Assembly: GCA_937915375.1 (NCBI GenBank) | Contig: CALDMO010000030.1 | Coordinates: 1-64,000 of the forward strand | Direction of reading: 5' to 3' | Length of the DNA stretch: 64,000 nt | Source: an uncultured Marvinbryantia sp. | Lineage (GTDB): Bacteria > Bacillota > Clostridia > Lachnospirales > Lachnospiraceae | The notes under the pieces: model-generated | Seen by the model: the letters and a program-made list of their open reading frames with translations, nothing else | The model's database searches: none | Told to the model about the DNA's origin: nothing | Made by a program: the position numbers and the translations under genes | Shown here: piece after piece, positions 16,675 to 25,767 of the stretch | Position numbering within the stretch: the first letter of the stretch is position 1 | Layout: each line of letters opens with the position of its first letter

Positions 16675-18126
16675 ATGAAAATAAAAGTAGATAAAGTATT
16701 TGATTATAGCTGGATCAAGCGGATTTTTAAAAGTCTGCAGCTGCGCATTTTTATCATTTTCTGTTTGGTTGGGATTATTCCGATCATGCTGATGAAGATG
16801 AGCATTTTGCAGAGTTATGAGGAACAGTCTATTCTTCAGCGCGGAAAGATGCTGCAGGATCAGAGTAAAAATCTGGCAGATGAAATTGGTGACAGTGTTG
16901 TGAACGGCAGTATTGATGTCACCCCATATGAAACGGAAATGGAACAGCTGGCCGCTTTGTATAATGGCCGGCTGGTTGTTGTAAATCAGGAATTTGTGAT
17001 CGTAAAGGATACTTACGGACTGGATGAACAGAAGACACTTATTTCAGAAGAAGTGATAAAGTGCTTTCGTGGAGAGGTCAGCCTAAGCCACGATCGGGAA
17101 AGCCAGTTTGTGGAGATGGCACTTCCGATCAAAGAAGCGGTCAACAAAGAGGTGGTTGGTGTTCTGGTTGTCAGTTCGGAGACCAAAGACATCATGAACA
17201 GCAAGGCAGAATTGGGTGAAAAAGTATTTATCCTGCAGATTGGTCTGACGATTGCGGTGCTGATTGCGGCGCTTTATGCGTCGAGACTGCTGATTCGGCC
17301 GTTCGGAAAGGTAACGAAGTCTCTGGAAGGGATTGACGGCGGATTTTTGCAGGATGATTTGTCTCTTCTGGATTATACGGAGACAGAAGTTATGGCAGAG
17401 GCGTACAATCGCATGCTGCACCGTATCAAGGCACTTAATGATTCAAGACAGGAATTTGTTTCTAATGTCTCGCATGAGCTGAAAACGCCGATCACTTCCA
17501 TGAAGGTGCTGGCAGATTCACTTTTGATGCAGGGCGATGCTCCAGTGGAGTTGTATAAAGAATTTCTGCAGGACATTGCGGATGAGATTGAGCGTGAAAA
17601 CAAGATTATTAACGATCTTTTGTCTCTGGTAAAGATGGATCGTAAAGCGTCAGATGTGCATATTCAGCCGACCAATATCAATGAGCTGATCGAACTGATT
17701 CTGAAACGTCTGCGGCCGATCGCGGCAAAACGGGATATTGAACTTGTGTTGGATAGCTACAAGCCTGTATTGGCGGAAGTGGATGAAACGAAGCTGACGT
17801 TGGCGCTCTCCAATCTGGTGGAGAATGCCATCAAGTATAATAAGGACGGCGGCTGGGTACATCTTTCTATTAATACAGATCACAAGTATTTTTATGTAAA
17901 GGTGGAAGATAACGGTATTGGAATCCCGCAGGCCGATCAGGATCATATTTTTGAGCGCTTCTTCCGCGTGGATAAATCGCATTCGCGTGAGATCGGCGGC
18001 ACGGGGCTTGGTTTGGCAATTGCCAGAAACGCGATTCTGATGCATCGCGGCGTGATCAAGGTTTACAGCGAAGAGGGAGTCGGAACAACCTTTACAGTGC
18101 GAGTTCCGCTTTTATATACGGAATAG
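16675..18126 (+). CDS. Membrane sensor histidine kinase
   Basis: 483 residues. First membrane segment at about 23-43, extracellular sensor region to about 180, second segment FILQIGLTIAVLIAALYAS, then HAMP, HisKA with His267 in NVSHELKTPITSM, and a complete HATPase domain (NLVENAIKYN, DNGIGIP, GGTGLGLAI). Cognate regulator directly upstream. The signal sensed is unknown; the GerMN lipoprotein after it is a candidate accessory protein. Confidence 0.95.
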   Translation: MKIKVDKVFDYSWIKRIFKSLQLRIFIIFCLVGIIPIMLMKMSILQSYEEQSILQRGKMLQDQSKNLADEIGDSVVNGSIDVTPYETEMEQLAALYNGRLVVVNQEFVIVKDTYGLDEQKTLISEEVIKCFRGEVSLSHDRESQFVEMALPIKEAVNKEVVGVLVVSSETKDIMNSKAELGEKVFILQIGLTIAVLIAALYASRLLIRPFGKVTKSLEGIDGGFLQDDLSLLDYTETEVMAEAYNRMLHRIKALNDSRQEFVSNVSHELKTPITSMKVLADSLLMQGDAPVELYKEFLQDIADEIERENKIINDLLSLVKMDRKASDVHIQPTNINELIELILKRLRPIAAKRDIELVLDSYKPVLAEVDETKLTLALSNLVENAIKYNKDGGWVHLSINTDHKYFYVKVEDNGIGIPQADQDHIFERFFRVDKSHSREIGGTGLGLAIARNAILMHRGVIKVYSEEGVGTTFTVRVPLLYTE

Positions 18127-18143
18127 ACGGGAGGAGACAGAAG

Positions 18144-19112
18144 ATGAAAAAAGTAACGTATTGTCTACTGGTGCTGCTCCTGGTCTTGTGCCTTTTTGGA
18201 TGCAGGAAAGATACTGGAGACGGCGGCGGATACTATATTTATTGCACGAACCTGGAGCGGACAAGGCTTGCCAGATTTGAATACGATCTTCAGAATGAAA
18301 AACCGGAAGAGGCAGTTGGTGAAATGCTCAAACATATGCAGGAACCGACAGGAGAGGATCATGCCAGCGTTTTTCCACAGGAAGTGCGGGTGTCTGGCTA
18401 TACGCTCATGGATGGTCAGCTTACGGTAAAGTTTAATGAAACGTATAATCAGATGGATAATGTGACGGAGATTCTTTTACGTGCCGCGATTGTTCGTACG
18501 GTTTCGCAGATACCGGAAGTGCGAACAGTCGTTTTCCACATCGGCACGGATGTTTTGCGGGACGCAGAAGGAGAACCGGTCGGAGCTATGACAAACAGCC
18601 AGTTTATCAATAATCCGGTGGGGATTAATTCTTATCAATACGCGGCGCTTTCTTTGTATTTTGCGAATGCAGACGGTACAAAGATTGTCAAGGAGACACG
18701 GAACGTACATTATTCAAGCAACACAACTCTGAAAAAAGTGGTGATGGAGCAGCTGCAGAAAGGGCCGATGAGCGATCAGTTGCAGCCGGTGCTTTCAAAC
18801 GATATAAAAGTGCTGAACATCACGGTTGAACAGAAAATGTGTACGATTAATTTCAGCAAGGAGTTTATAAATGGCGCAGCGGAGAAAAAGGTGAAGCCGG
18901 AGGTAACGGTATACAGTATCGTGAACACGCTGTGTGATATGCTGAATGTGGATCGAGTGCAGTTGCAGGTGGAAGGAGAAACCGATCTGCGTTATGCAGA
19001 TGTTTTAAGCCTGAACGGGCCGTTTCACAGAAATAGTGAATTGATCGAAACGACAGAAAATCAGGAAGTGAGCGAGCAGGAATTCTTTGAAGAACCGTCA
19101 ATCGGTTTATAA
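18144..19112 (+). CDS. GerMN domain lipoprotein
   Basis: 322 residues with signal peptide and lipobox (LLVLCLFGCRK), then two GerMN-type modules: one around 50-150 (PQEVRVSGYTLMDGQLTVKFN) and one around 180-290 (VMEQLQKGP, DIKVLNITVEQKMCTINFSK). GerMN domains occur in germination protein GerM and in lipoproteins coded with WalRK/MtrAB-like systems (LpqB). Placement directly after a histidine kinase suggests it tunes the kinase outside the membrane; this is inferred from context. Confidence 0.88.
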   Translation: MKKVTYCLLVLLLVLCLFGCRKDTGDGGGYYIYCTNLERTRLARFEYDLQNEKPEEAVGEMLKHMQEPTGEDHASVFPQEVRVSGYTLMDGQLTVKFNETYNQMDNVTEILLRAAIVRTVSQIPEVRTVVFHIGTDVLRDAEGEPVGAMTNSQFINNPVGINSYQYAALSLYFANADGTKIVKETRNVHYSSNTTLKKVVMEQLQKGPMSDQLQPVLSNDIKVLNITVEQKMCTINFSKEFINGAAEKKVKPEVTVYSIVNTLCDMLNVDRVQLQVEGETDLRYADVLSLNGPFHRNSELIETTENQEVSEQEFFEEPSIGL

Positions 19113-19125
19113 AGGAGAGGATCAA

Positions 19126-21369
19126 ATGGAAAAACGGTTTTTATGCCGGATCTGTCTGCCGCTTCTGGTATGGTTTGCCTTTGCCGGGCTTTGGCGGAGC
19201 GGCGCTCAAAAAGCGCCGCCGCCGATTTTGGCAGGGGAAAGTGTGATTGTATGCGGAAGCGTATACAGACAGGAATTTAGAAACGAGAGACAATCAATTT
19301 ATCTGAAAAACATTTCTATTTTATCAGACATGGCAGAGTTCCTGCCAGAAAACGCAGAAATACAACAAAATACAGAGCATAATAGTTTTTTTAAAGGGGC
19401 ACGGCTGCTTTTGTATGTAAAAGAACCTTGTGAACTGCACATCGGTGAAACAGTTTTTGCTTCGGGTGAAATAAACTATCCGCGAAAAGAAAGAAATCCG
19501 GGTGGCTTTGATGCGGAGTCTTATTATGGCGCGCAGAAGATTGTCGGCTTTCTGAGAAAAGCAGTTATATTAAAGACAGACGGGAAGCGCGAACTGCTTA
19601 TGGACAGCTTGTATCAGGTGCGACGCTTTTTGTGCGAACGGATTTATAAAAGTGTTCCGGAAAAGGATGCCGGTATTTTGTGCGCGATGCTGCTTGGCGA
19701 TCGGGGAGGTCTTGACGCCGGCGTAAAAAGTCTTTATCAGGATAATGGAATCATCCATATACTGGCCATTTCCGGTCTGCATATTTCTATGATCGGTATG
19801 GCTCTCTATCATTTGCTGCGCAAAATAAGGCTGCGTCATTGGCTTGCGGGATTGTTTGCGGCGGTTTTGATGCTTGGATACGGAGTGATGACCGGATTTG
19901 CTTATTCAGCCATACGTGCGGTGACAATGTTTCTGGTCTTTTTACTGGCACAGGCGACGGGACGCACCTACGATTTGCCGACGGCGCTTGCGCTTTCGGC
20001 AACAGGTATTTTACTGTTTCAGAATGCGGCGGTTACACAGGCTGGATTTTTGCTGTCGTTTGCAGCTGTTGGCGGAGTATTGCTGACAAATACCTGGAAC
20101 GTGAAATTGCTCAAAGGAACTGCACTCGGCGTCAGCCTGTCGGTGTATTTGACAACGATTCCGCTAATTGCTTGGTATTACTACCAACTGCCGCTGTACG
20201 GTATTTTTTTAAATTTGTTGGTTGTGCCGTTAGTGCCCTTTATCGTTGGCTTTACCGCGGCAGGGCTGATCGCAGGTGAGATGGTGATGTATCCGGCACA
20301 CATATTGCTGACGGTTTTAGAGCAGATTTGTGAAAAAGTGCGTCTGCTGCCGTTTGCATCGATCGTGGTGCGTAAGCCGCAGCTCTGGCAGCTGCTTTTG
20401 TATTATATCCTTTTGCTGGCAGTGTTGTTTTTTCTGCAAAAGGCTGCTTTTTACAGAAGATCATTAAAAATAGATTTGATAAAGTTATCAATTGCAATTA
20501 TACTGGTAATAAGCATTTTTTTCTTTCCGCAGAGAAAACCATTTAACATGACTTTCTTAGATGTCGGGCAGGGAGACGGCTGCTGTATAGAAAATGCTTC
20601 CGGTTCTGTTTATCTGGTGGATGGCGGAAGCAGCAGTGAAAAGAATCTGGCTCAGTATACGTTGGAGCCGTTTTTAATGAGCAAAGGGATTGATACGGTG
20701 GATTGCTGGATGGTATCGCATTATGACGCGGATCATATCAGTGGATTACTGGAGATTTTAGAGGGATATGTGCCGGGGCTTTTAGGAAACAATGCGGCGG
20801 GAATTACGATTGGGACGATTGTCCTGCCAATTCGGGAGGAAATTTCAGAACAGCAGCAGAAAATCTGTGAATTGGCACAGAAAAACGGTATTTTCGTGCG
20901 TTTTGTGCAAAAAGGTGATATACTGAGAGAAAATGAACTTACGATCCGTATTTTGTCGCCGCAGACAGGCGTTGTGTATGAAAATGAAAATGCCGCCTCT
21001 ATGGTAGCTGCAGTTTCCTATCAAGGATTTCGGGCGCTTTTGACGGGCGACGTGGAGGGGGAAGCGGAAAACGCGCTTTTGTCAAACGGACAGGAAAAAG
21101 AGAATCTGCGGGCGGATGTATTAAAGGCTGCGCATCATGGCTCACGCGGTTCCTCGTCGGCAGCGTTTTTAGAGTGTGCAAGACCGGAGATAATTTGTGT
21201 ATCTAGCGGAGAGGATAACCGTTACGGACATCCGCATACAGAATTTTTAGAAAGAGCTGCAAAGACGGGAAGCCGTATCGTAAGAACAGATGTCTGCGGT
21301 GCGGTCACTGTCACTGTGAAAGATGGAAAATATCGCGTACAGACGTATTTGCAGAAGCCTGTGGAATAA
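19126..21369 (+). CDS. comEC: ComEC/Rec2 DNA uptake channel
   Basis: Polytopic protein of 747 residues that brings single-stranded DNA across the membrane. An N-terminal DUF4131 part is followed by the competence domain (AMLLGDRGGLD, GIIHILAISGLHISMIG, many helices to about 460) and a C-terminal metallo-beta-lactamase domain with LDVGQGDGCCI, SHYDADHISGLLE, AAHHGSRGSS and GEDNRYGHPH, likely the nuclease that degrades the other strand. ATG at 19126 follows AGGAGAGG. Intact in all parts, so transformation ability is plausible. Confidence 0.94.
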   Translation: MEKRFLCRICLPLLVWFAFAGLWRSGAQKAPPPILAGESVIVCGSVYRQEFRNERQSIYLKNISILSDMAEFLPENAEIQQNTEHNSFFKGARLLLYVKEPCELHIGETVFASGEINYPRKERNPGGFDAESYYGAQKIVGFLRKAVILKTDGKRELLMDSLYQVRRFLCERIYKSVPEKDAGILCAMLLGDRGGLDAGVKSLYQDNGIIHILAISGLHISMIGMALYHLLRKIRLRHWLAGLFAAVLMLGYGVMTGFAYSAIRAVTMFLVFLLAQATGRTYDLPTALALSATGILLFQNAAVTQAGFLLSFAAVGGVLLTNTWNVKLLKGTALGVSLSVYLTTIPLIAWYYYQLPLYGIFLNLLVVPLVPFIVGFTAAGLIAGEMVMYPAHILLTVLEQICEKVRLLPFASIVVRKPQLWQLLLYYILLLAVLFFLQKAAFYRRSLKIDLIKLSIAIILVISIFFFPQRKPFNMTFLDVGQGDGCCIENASGSVYLVDGGSSSEKNLAQYTLEPFLMSKGIDTVDCWMVSHYDADHISGLLEILEGYVPGLLGNNAAGITIGTIVLPIREEISEQQQKICELAQKNGIFVRFVQKGDILRENELTIRILSPQTGVVYENENAASMVAAVSYQGFRALLTGDVEGEAENALLSNGQEKENLRADVLKAAHHGSRGSSSAAFLECARPEIICVSSGEDNRYGHPHTEFLERAAKTGSRIVRTDVCGAVTVTVKDGKYRVQTYLQKPVE

Positions 21370-21428
21370 AAGGAATCTGCAGGATTTGGCATAAGAATAG
21401 TGAGGGGAAGCAACAGGGGGTGGAAACG

Positions 21429-22436
21429 ATGACGATCAAAGAGATGGCAGAGCAGAGGGAGGAAACATATTTAAGCCCTTATGCCAGTTTTAGTAAACAT
21501 ACAAAGGGCAGAGAAAGGCAGGAGACGCCCTGCGATATCCGGCCGGATTATCAGAGAGATCGCGATCGGATTCTGCACTGTAAATCATTTCGGCGTTTAA
21601 AACATAAAACACAGGTATTTTTAAGTCCGCAGGGTGATCATTATCGTGATCGTCTCACGCATACGCTGGAGGTGTCGCAGATTGCCAGGACGATTGCCGG
21701 AGCGCTTCGTTTAAATGAAAATCTCACAGAAGCGATAGCACTCGGACATGATTTGGGCCATACGCCATTTGGCCATGCTGGAGAACGCGCCTTAAACCGT
21801 ATCTGTCCGGAAGGGTTTATTCATTGCGAGCAAAGCCTGCGCGTGGTGGAACTGCTGGAGAAAAAGGGGCGGGGACTGAATTTGACCTGGGAGGTACGGG
21901 ATGGCATTTTAAATCATCGTTCCAGTGGAAGTCCGGCTACTTTGGAAGGAAAGGTGGTCCGCCTGGCAGATAAGATCGCCTATATTAATCACGATATCGA
22001 TGATGCTGAGCGCGCCGGTATTTTACGTGAGGAGGACGTTCCGCAGCAGTATCGCAGGATGTTGGGCGGAAGCCTCAGGGAACGTCTGAGCACAATGATT
22101 CATGATATTGTGAGAAACAGTGAGGAGCAGCCGGATATCGTGCAGTCGGACGATATCGCGTATGCGATGAAAGGACTGCGCAAATTTATGTTTCAGCATG
22201 TTTATACGAACAGTGTGGCGAAATCGCAGGAAAGTAAGGCAGAGATGCTGGTGCAGGCGCTATATGAATATTACTCGGAGCATCTTGAAAGCCTGCCGGA
22301 GGAATATCTGGTGATGCTCTACAAGAGGGGAGAAGGCGTGCCGAAAATTGTCTGTGATTATATTTCCGGTATGTCTGATCAGTATGCGATGGCGAAATAC
22401 AGTGAAATTTTTATTCCTAAAGCATGGCAGTATTAA
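21429..22436 (+). CDS. dgt: Deoxyguanosinetriphosphate triphosphohydrolase-like HD protein
   Basis: Releases triphosphate from dNTPs. The HD-domain metal ligands are visible as HTLEVSQIART, then HDLGHTPFGHAGE and later HDIDDAE. The arginine-rich FRRLKHKTQVF block before them is typical of the bacterial dGTPase-like family. 335 residues; ATG at 21429 has AGGGGG at 9 nt, whereas the GTG at 21420 touches it. Stands ahead of dnaG as in many Clostridia. Confidence 0.92.
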   Translation: MTIKEMAEQREETYLSPYASFSKHTKGRERQETPCDIRPDYQRDRDRILHCKSFRRLKHKTQVFLSPQGDHYRDRLTHTLEVSQIARTIAGALRLNENLTEAIALGHDLGHTPFGHAGERALNRICPEGFIHCEQSLRVVELLEKKGRGLNLTWEVRDGILNHRSSGSPATLEGKVVRLADKIAYINHDIDDAERAGILREEDVPQQYRRMLGGSLRERLSTMIHDIVRNSEEQPDIVQSDDIAYAMKGLRKFMFQHVYTNSVAKSQESKAEMLVQALYEYYSEHLESLPEEYLVMLYKRGEGVPKIVCDYISGMSDQYAMAKYSEIFIPKAWQY

Positions 22437-22451
22437 GCAGAGGAGATAATT

Positions 22452-24215
22452 ATGTTTTATTCAGAAGATCTGGTAGAAGAAGTCCGCATGAAAAATGATA
22501 TTGTGGATGTGATTTCAGGCTATGTAAAGTTACAGCGAAAGGGCAGTTCCTATTTTGGGCTCTGTCCGTTTCATAATGAGAAATCGCCGTCCTTTTCTGT
22601 GTCGCCGCAGAAGCAGATGTATTACTGCTTCGGATGCGGAGCCGGAGGAAATGTGTTTACGTTTATCATGGAGTATGAGCATTATACGTTTCCGGAGGCA
22701 TTAAAGTATCTGGCGGATCGAGCCGGTGTGGAGCTGCCGCAGCAGGAAATGAGCGCGGAGATGAAAAAGCAGCAGAGCATCCGCAGCCGGATTCTGGAAT
22801 TAAATAAGGTCGCCGCAAAATATTTTTATTATCAGCTTAGAGGCGAGGGCGGCGCGCAGGCTATGAGCTACTTGAAAAACAGAGCCTTAAGTGACGAGAC
22901 GATTCATCGGTTCGGGCTGGGCTATTCGAATAAATATAGCGATGATCTGTACCGTTACATGAAAAAAAACGGCGTATCGGATGAATTGTTGGCGCAGTCG
23001 GGGCTGATGAACGTCGATGAAAAGCGCGGGATGTACGATAAGTTCTGGAATCGTGTGATTTTTCCGATTATGGATGTGAACGGCCGTGTGATCGGGTTCG
23101 GCGGCCGTGTGATGGGAGACGGTAAGCCCAAATACTTAAACTCCCCTGAGACGATTGTGTTTGACAAAAGCCGTAATCTGTATGGACTTCATTTTGCCCG
23201 CACGGCACGCAAAAAAAATCTTTTGGTTTGTGAAGGGTATATGGATGTGATCTCGCTGCATCAGGCGGGCTTTACGAATGCGGTGGCATCGCTGGGAACG
23301 GCGCTGACCTCTCAGCACGCCAGTCTTTTAAAACGATACACGGACGAGGTTATTTTAACATATGACAGCGATGACGCGGGTATACGGGCAGCGCTCCGGG
23401 CGATTCCGCTGTTAAAAGAAGCGGGTATTTCAGCGCGTGTGCTTTCAATGCAGCCATATAAAGATCCGGATGAATTTATAAAGGCGCTTGGGGCGGAGGA
23501 ATTTCAGAAGCGGATTGATAACGCGCAGAATAGTTTTCTGTTTGAGACGGATGTGGTTCGGAGAAATTATGATATGACAGATCCGCAGGGGAAAACTTCG
23601 TTTTACGAGGAAGTGGCGAAACGGCTCGTGACCTTTGAACAGGAACTGGAGCGGGAAAATTATATCGAGGCGGTAGCCGAAAGATATGGTGTCGGCAAGG
23701 ACAGTCTGCGCAAGATGGTTAACCGTATGGCGCTGAAAAAAGAAGTGGTTATTCGTCCGGTCCCGGTGCGGGCGGCGAAAACAGAAAAAGAAGCAGGACT
23801 TTTAAAATCGCAGAAACTTCTGCTGACCTGGCTGATCGAGTATCCGAAGCTTTACCCGAGCGTGAAAGCGTTTGTCAGTCCGGATGATTTTGACGGCGAA
23901 CCCTACAAAACGGTGGCATCGCTTCTCTTTGCGCAGTATGAGGCGGGAGAGCGCGCGCCGGCAAAGATCATTAATCATTTTACTAATCCGGAGGAACAGA
24001 GCCAGGCGGCGGCGCTGTTTCATTCCACGCTGAAAGTGGAAACGGCGGCGGAAATGGAAAAAGCGTTTAAGGAAAGCATGCAGAAAATGATGATGCACAG
24101 TCTGGATGTGCGTAAGGAACAGCTAAATCCGACTGATATGGCCGGACTGCAGAAGATTATTACCGACCGCAGAAGGGTAAATGAAATTGCCCGGCTGGCG
24201 GTAACGTTTGAATAG
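22452..24215 (+). CDS. dnaG: DNA primase
   Basis: Makes RNA primers at the replication fork. Zinc ribbon CPFHNEKSPSFSVSP..YYCFGCGAGG at about 38-65, catalytic core with the RNAP basic region, TOPRIM motifs (LLVCEGYMDVISLHQAG, YDSDDAGIRA), and a helicase-binding C-terminal part. 587 residues, complete. AGGAGATAATT before the ATG. The gene after it is trmK; the rpoD usually found here is missing. Confidence 0.96.
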   Translation: MFYSEDLVEEVRMKNDIVDVISGYVKLQRKGSSYFGLCPFHNEKSPSFSVSPQKQMYYCFGCGAGGNVFTFIMEYEHYTFPEALKYLADRAGVELPQQEMSAEMKKQQSIRSRILELNKVAAKYFYYQLRGEGGAQAMSYLKNRALSDETIHRFGLGYSNKYSDDLYRYMKKNGVSDELLAQSGLMNVDEKRGMYDKFWNRVIFPIMDVNGRVIGFGGRVMGDGKPKYLNSPETIVFDKSRNLYGLHFARTARKKNLLVCEGYMDVISLHQAGFTNAVASLGTALTSQHASLLKRYTDEVILTYDSDDAGIRAALRAIPLLKEAGISARVLSMQPYKDPDEFIKALGAEEFQKRIDNAQNSFLFETDVVRRNYDMTDPQGKTSFYEEVAKRLVTFEQELERENYIEAVAERYGVGKDSLRKMVNRMALKKEVVIRPVPVRAAKTEKEAGLLKSQKLLLTWLIEYPKLYPSVKAFVSPDDFDGEPYKTVASLLFAQYEAGERAPAKIINHFTNPEEQSQAAALFHSTLKVETAAEMEKAFKESMQKMMMHSLDVRKEQLNPTDMAGLQKIITDRRRVNEIARLAVTFE

Positions 24216-24228
24216 ACAGGAGAAATGT

Positions 24229-24918
24229 ATGCAATTATCAATCAGACTCGCCGCAGTGGCAAACCTTGCGAAGAATGCGATCTGTCTGGCCGATATCGGC
24301 ACGGATCACGGATATATTCCGATTTATCTGGCACAGCAAGGGAAATTAAAGTCGGCGTTGGCAATGGACGTCAATAAGGGACCGCTTTTGCGGGCGGAGG
24401 AAAATATCAGGAAATATGGTCTGGAGGATATCATCCAGACGCGCCTTTCCGACGGGGCGAAAAAGCTTCTGCCAGGCGAAGCCGATACCGTGGTGATCGC
24501 CGGAATGGGAGGAGCGCTGACGATTCGGATTTTAGAGGAGAGCAGGGAAGTTCTGCAGTCTGTTAAAACATTTGTTTTGCAGCCGCAGTCAGAAATTCAT
24601 TTGGTACGCCGGTATTTGCATGAAAACAATTTTTGTATCTGCGCGGAGGATATGGTGAGAGAGGATGGAAAATATTATCCGATGATGCTGGCATGTCACG
24701 GAGCGCAGGAGGCATGGAAGGAAGAGGAATATCGTTTCGGTAGATATCTGCTGCAGGAAAGAAATGCCTGTCTGTGGGAATTTCTTGCAAAAGAACGTAC
24801 TTCCTGTGAAAGGATTCTTGCAGAACTGAAACAAAAAGACGGCGTATCCGCGCAGGCTGCCCTGGAAAAATGGCAGCGTGAGTTTGCGATGATAGAGAAA
24901 ACAATGGAGGAATTTTAG
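24229..24918 (+). CDS. trmK: tRNA (adenine22-N1)-methyltransferase TrmK
   Basis: SAM-dependent methylation of A22 in tRNA. Rossmann motif I is in CLADIGTDHGYIPIYLAQQ, followed by AMDVNKGPLLRAEENI, and VVIAGMGG (the NPP-like loop of this family is replaced by AGMGG, normal for TrmK). A C-terminal helical stretch of about 60 residues fits the coiled-coil tail of the family. 229 residues; start at 24229, 13 nt after the dnaG stop, with AGGAGAAATGT. Confidence 0.93.
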   Translation: MQLSIRLAAVANLAKNAICLADIGTDHGYIPIYLAQQGKLKSALAMDVNKGPLLRAEENIRKYGLEDIIQTRLSDGAKKLLPGEADTVVIAGMGGALTIRILEESREVLQSVKTFVLQPQSEIHLVRRYLHENNFCICAEDMVREDGKYYPMMLACHGAQEAWKEEEYRFGRYLLQERNACLWEFLAKERTSCERILAELKQKDGVSAQAALEKWQREFAMIEKTMEEF

Positions 24919-25704
24919 ATGACGTTAAAAGAACTGATGCATCTGCTGGAAAGCCGTTTTCCGGTTGACAAGGCGGAAAAGTGGGATAACAGCGGCCTTC
25001 AGACCGGGCGTAAAAATAAGGAGATCCGCAGGGTGTATATTGCGCTTGACGCGACGACGGAGGTGATCAGGCGGGCGGTTTCCTGGAAGGCGGATTTACT
25101 GCTGACGCATCATCCGCTGACGCTGGGCGGTATAAAAAATGTTACTGCGGAATCGTTAACCGGCGGGAAATTTTACACTTTGATTCAAAATGACATTTGC
25201 AGTTATGCGATGCATACAAATTATGATGCTCTGGAAATGGCTCCGTTAGCGGGAAGCATGATGAAGCTGCAGAAGTCGGAAATTCTTGAAGTGACCGGAA
25301 CGGATGAAAAAGGCGCGGAGATCGGATTTGGCCGTGTAGGTTCTCTGGTCCGTCCGGTGACTTTGCTGGAATGTGCGGAGCTGGTGAAAACGATTTTTCA
25401 GTTGGAGCATGTGAAGATTTTCGGGGATACGGAGCAGGTGATCCAGCAAGTGGCGATTTCTCCGGGATCCGGAAAAAGTCTGATTCCGGCGGCAATCCGA
25501 AAACGAGCTGAGGTTTTGATCACGGGCGATATTGGACATCATGATGGTCTGGATGCGGTTGATTCCAATCTGGCGATCATTGACGCCGGACATTATGGAC
25601 TGGAACATATTTTTATCGCGCAGATGGCATCTTTTTTAAAGAAAGAGGGCAAAAATCTGGAAATCCGTACGGATGAGACCAGCAGCCCATTTGAAATCGT
25701 GTAA
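24919..25704 (+). CDS. Nif3-like dinuclear metal centre protein
   Basis: 261 residues of the Nif3/YqfO (GTP cyclohydrolase I type 2-like) family. Metal ligands are in LLLTHHPLT, YAMHTNYDAL and DAGHYGLEHIF. WDNSGLQTGR near the start is typical. The inserted PII-like domain of B. subtilis YqfO is absent. Biochemical role is still unsettled in the family. It follows trmK directly, the pairing usual in Firmicutes. Confidence 0.92.
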   Translation: MTLKELMHLLESRFPVDKAEKWDNSGLQTGRKNKEIRRVYIALDATTEVIRRAVSWKADLLLTHHPLTLGGIKNVTAESLTGGKFYTLIQNDICSYAMHTNYDALEMAPLAGSMMKLQKSEILEVTGTDEKGAEIGFGRVGSLVRPVTLLECAELVKTIFQLEHVKIFGDTEQVIQQVAISPGSGKSLIPAAIRKRAEVLITGDIGHHDGLDAVDSNLAIIDAGHYGLEHIFIAQMASFLKKEGKNLEIRTDETSSPFEIV

Positions 25705-25767
25705 TTAAAATTAAATTTAACAGTATTCTGAAATGGTTGGAAATCAGTAGAAATGGAGGAGATATCT

